Below, in pieces: positions 6,009 through 7,757 of a stretch of DNA of 7,757 bases. The notes below the pieces were generated by a model. That model saw nothing but the letters and a program-made list of their open reading frames with translations, had not been told where the DNA came from and searched no databases. The position numbers and the translations under genes were made by a program. Source of the DNA: Verrucomicrobiota bacterium (GTDB lineage Bacteria > Verrucomicrobiota > Verrucomicrobiia > Chthoniobacterales > UBA10450). The stretch covers positions 1 through 7,757 of the forward strand of contig QHPZ01000119.1 in the NCBI GenBank assembly GCA_003219225.1, written 5' to 3'. How positions within the stretch are numbered: position 1 is the first letter of the stretch; every line of letters begins with the position of its first letter.

Positions 6009-7757
6009 ATGAAAACGCAAACGCTGCCAATCCAGGGCCGGCGCACGCCGGAGCGACGCAAAAGTGGTGAGCCGATCAAGCGACGCTACCCAATCGGTGC
6101 GGAATTGATCGGCCCGAACGAAACGCATTTTCGTCTCTGGGCGCCAAAGGCGCGTAGCATCGAAATCATTTTGGAGGGACAGGCATCCCTCAAGGCGCAT
6201 CCGCTCACGCGCGAAGAGAATGGTTATTTTTCGGGCGTCGCGGAGGCCGGAGCAGGCGAGCGCTACCGCTTCCGCATCGACGACGGAGAGCAGCTCTACC
6301 CCGATCCGGCGTCGCGTTGGCAACCTGAAGGAATCATCTATGAATTTCATGTCGGCACGTTCACCCCGCAAGGAACGTGGCGCGCGGCGGCGGAGAAACT
6401 GCCACTGCTGAAAGAAGACGGCATCACTCTGCTGGAGATGATGCCGATCGCCGATTTTCCGGGAAGGTTCGGCTGGGGTTACGACGGCGTGAATCTCTTC
6501 GCGCCGTGTCATCTCTATGGCGCGCCCGACGATTTGCGCTTCTTCATCGATCGCGTGCACTCGTTAGGTTTAGGCGTAATTCTCGATGTCGTTTACAACC
6601 ATTTCGGACCGGACGGGAATTATCTCGGCGCATTCTCGGATCACTACGTTTCGAAACTGCCGGCCAACGAATGGGGCGACTGCATCAACTTCGATGGCGA
6701 ACATTCCGGTCCGGTGCGTGAGTTCTACATCAGCAATGGCCGCTACTGGATCGAAGAGTTTCATTTCGATGGGTTCCGCTTCGACGCAACCCAGAGCATT
6801 CACGACAAATCCGACGAATACATCATCGGTGCGATCGGCCGCGCGGCGCGCAAAGCGGCGGGTGAGCGCGCCATTATGTTGGTCGCGGAAAACGAGCGAC
6901 AGGAAACGAAGATGATCAAGCCGCGCCGCGGCGGCGGCGACGATCTCGATGGTTTGTGGAATGACGACTGGCACCACACCGCGATGGTTGCGCTCACCGG
7001 AATTCGGGAGGCCTATTACACCGATTACTGCGGCAGCCCGCAGGAATTTGTTTCGGCCGCGAAATACGGTTACCTGTTTCAAGGTCAGCCCTACATCTGG
7101 CAGGAAGCGCCGCGAGGTTATCCGACCTTCAGCGCGAAACCGGAGGCGTTCATTTCGTTCATCGAAAATCACGACCAGGTCGCAAATACGGCCTTCGGCG
7201 AACGCGTGCGTTATCTCACCTCGCCCAGCCGTTATCGTGCGATGGTGGCGCTGTTGTTGTTAGGCCCGTGGACGCCGATGCTGTTTCAAGGCCAGGAGTT
7301 TGGCGCATCGGCTGCCTTTCGATACTTCAGTGATGTCGGCGACGATGAATTGAAAGAAGCGGTGCGCAAAGGTCGGTTCGAATTTCTCTCACAGTTTCCA
7401 TCCGTGGCCGGCCCGGAAGTGCAAGAGCGACTACCCGTGCCGTTCCATCACAGCACATTCGAGGGTTGCAAGCTCGACTGGAGCGAACGCGAGCGGAACC
7501 GGCAATTGTATTTATTGCATCGCGACCTGATTCAACTTCGCCAAAACGACCCGCGCTTTCGTGAATTGAAACCTAACGGCGTCGATGGCGCCGTGCTCGG
7601 GAGCGATTCCTTTGTCCTGCGATATTTTGCGGACCAGCCTGAGGAAGAACGCCTGCTTATCGTTAATCTCGGCAATCACTTCGTCTTCAGTCCCGCGCCC
7701 GAACCGCTGCTGGCGCCGCCGGACAAACATCAATGGCAGACCTTGTGGACGACGGAC
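6009..7757 (+). CDS. treZ: Malto-oligosyltrehalose trehalohydrolase (GH13), partial at right edge
   Basis: TreZ cuts trehalose from maltooligosyl-trehalose, the second step of the TreY-TreZ route from glycogen-like glucans. The frame is open from ATG 6009 to the edge: 583 residues with no stop, and by family length only about 20-40 are missing. Residues about 27-103 are the N-terminal beta domain (YPIGAELIG, FRLWAPKARSIEI, YPDPASRWQPEG). The barrel shows region I DVVYNHFGPDG (Asp193, His198), region II GFRFDATQ with the nucleophile Asp259, region III LVAENE with acid/base Glu294, and region IV ENHDQVAN with Asp389. It also has FPGRFGWGYDG and MLFQGQEF, and a C-terminal beta region with LLIVNLG. 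All catalytic residues are present. Oddly, QPEG (105-108) passes straight into IIYEFHVGTF, whereas family members carry about 28 residues (HGPS... to the strand) in between. The first 25 residues are a basic extension with a CCGGCG-CA-CGCCGG palindrome (6038-6051). TreY or TreX partners are not in the window. Confidence 0.88.
   Translation, partial: MKTQTLPIQGRRTPERRKSGEPIKRRYPIGAELIGPNETHFRLWAPKARSIEIILEGQASLKAHPLTREENGYFSGVAEAGAGERYRFRIDDGEQLYPDPASRWQPEGIIYEFHVGTFTPQGTWRAAAEKLPLLKEDGITLLEMMPIADFPGRFGWGYDGVNLFAPCHLYGAPDDLRFFIDRVHSLGLGVILDVVYNHFGPDGNYLGAFSDHYVSKLPANEWGDCINFDGEHSGPVREFYISNGRYWIEEFHFDGFRFDATQSIHDKSDEYIIGAIGRAARKAAGERAIMLVAENERQETKMIKPRRGGGDDLDGLWNDDWHHTAMVALTGIREAYYTDYCGSPQEFVSAAKYGYLFQGQPYIWQEAPRGYPTFSAKPEAFISFIENHDQVANTAFGERVRYLTSPSRYRAMVALLLLGPWTPMLFQGQEFGASAAFRYFSDVGDDELKEAVRKGRFEFLSQFPSVAGPEVQERLPVPFHHSTFEGCKLDWSERERNRQLYLLHRDLIQLRQNDPRFRELKPNGVDGAVLGSDSFVLRYFADQPEEERLLIVNLGNHFVFSPAPEPLLAPPDKHQWQTLWTTD

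Noticed and set aside
5970..6560. A 196-codon minus-strand frame opposite the treZ 5' end
   Set aside because: treZ is certain here from its conserved motifs; the minus frame has no recognisable features.

Overview
The window is a compact, GC-rich bacterial chromosome segment with two divergent gene groups. The phylum cannot be proved from the sequence. The gene content and protein style (tmk followed by a zinc-finger-less delta-prime subunit, a PHP-glycosyltransferase chimera, weak Shine-Dalgarno signals, short-unit repeats between genes) best suggest a soil-type Verrucomicrobiota or a relative; this is inference.

Minus-strand group, reading from about 2184 down to 1: tmk (thymidylate kinase), then holB (DNA polymerase III delta-prime, 2 bp after the tmk stop), then a 126-bp non-coding gap, then the N-terminus of a multi-pass membrane protein. 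That protein resembles the sensor module of PAS/histidine-kinase or diguanylate-cyclase proteins and runs off the left edge. The tmk 3' end is unusual: it contains a perfect 17-bp inverted repeat (1554-1594) followed by four 7-bp tandem units (1519-1546), and the reading frame runs through both.

Plus-strand group, from about 2243 to the right edge: one open frame joining an EVE (PUA-like) domain to a DUF2334/NodB-like polysaccharide deacetylase; 4 bp later an 800-residue protein joining an N-terminal PHP phosphoesterase domain to a C-terminal GT4 glycosyltransferase; and 75 bp after that a treZ-like GH13 gene (malto-oligosyltrehalose trehalohydrolase), cut by the right edge. The treZ product keeps all three catalytic acids but appears to lack about 28 residues between its N-terminal beta domain and its barrel.

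The minus group mixes DNA-precursor and replication housekeeping with an unrelated sensor. The plus group is mainly carbohydrate metabolism. A GT4 transferase, a NodB-like deacetylase and a PHP hydrolase in one tight transcription unit suggest a small glycoconjugate pathway (transfer a sugar, then de-N-acetylate it), which I cannot match to a named system. The EVE domain is the odd partner. The two groups diverge from a 58-bp spacer (2185-2242). I see no tRNA, rRNA, CRISPR, integrase or transposase.
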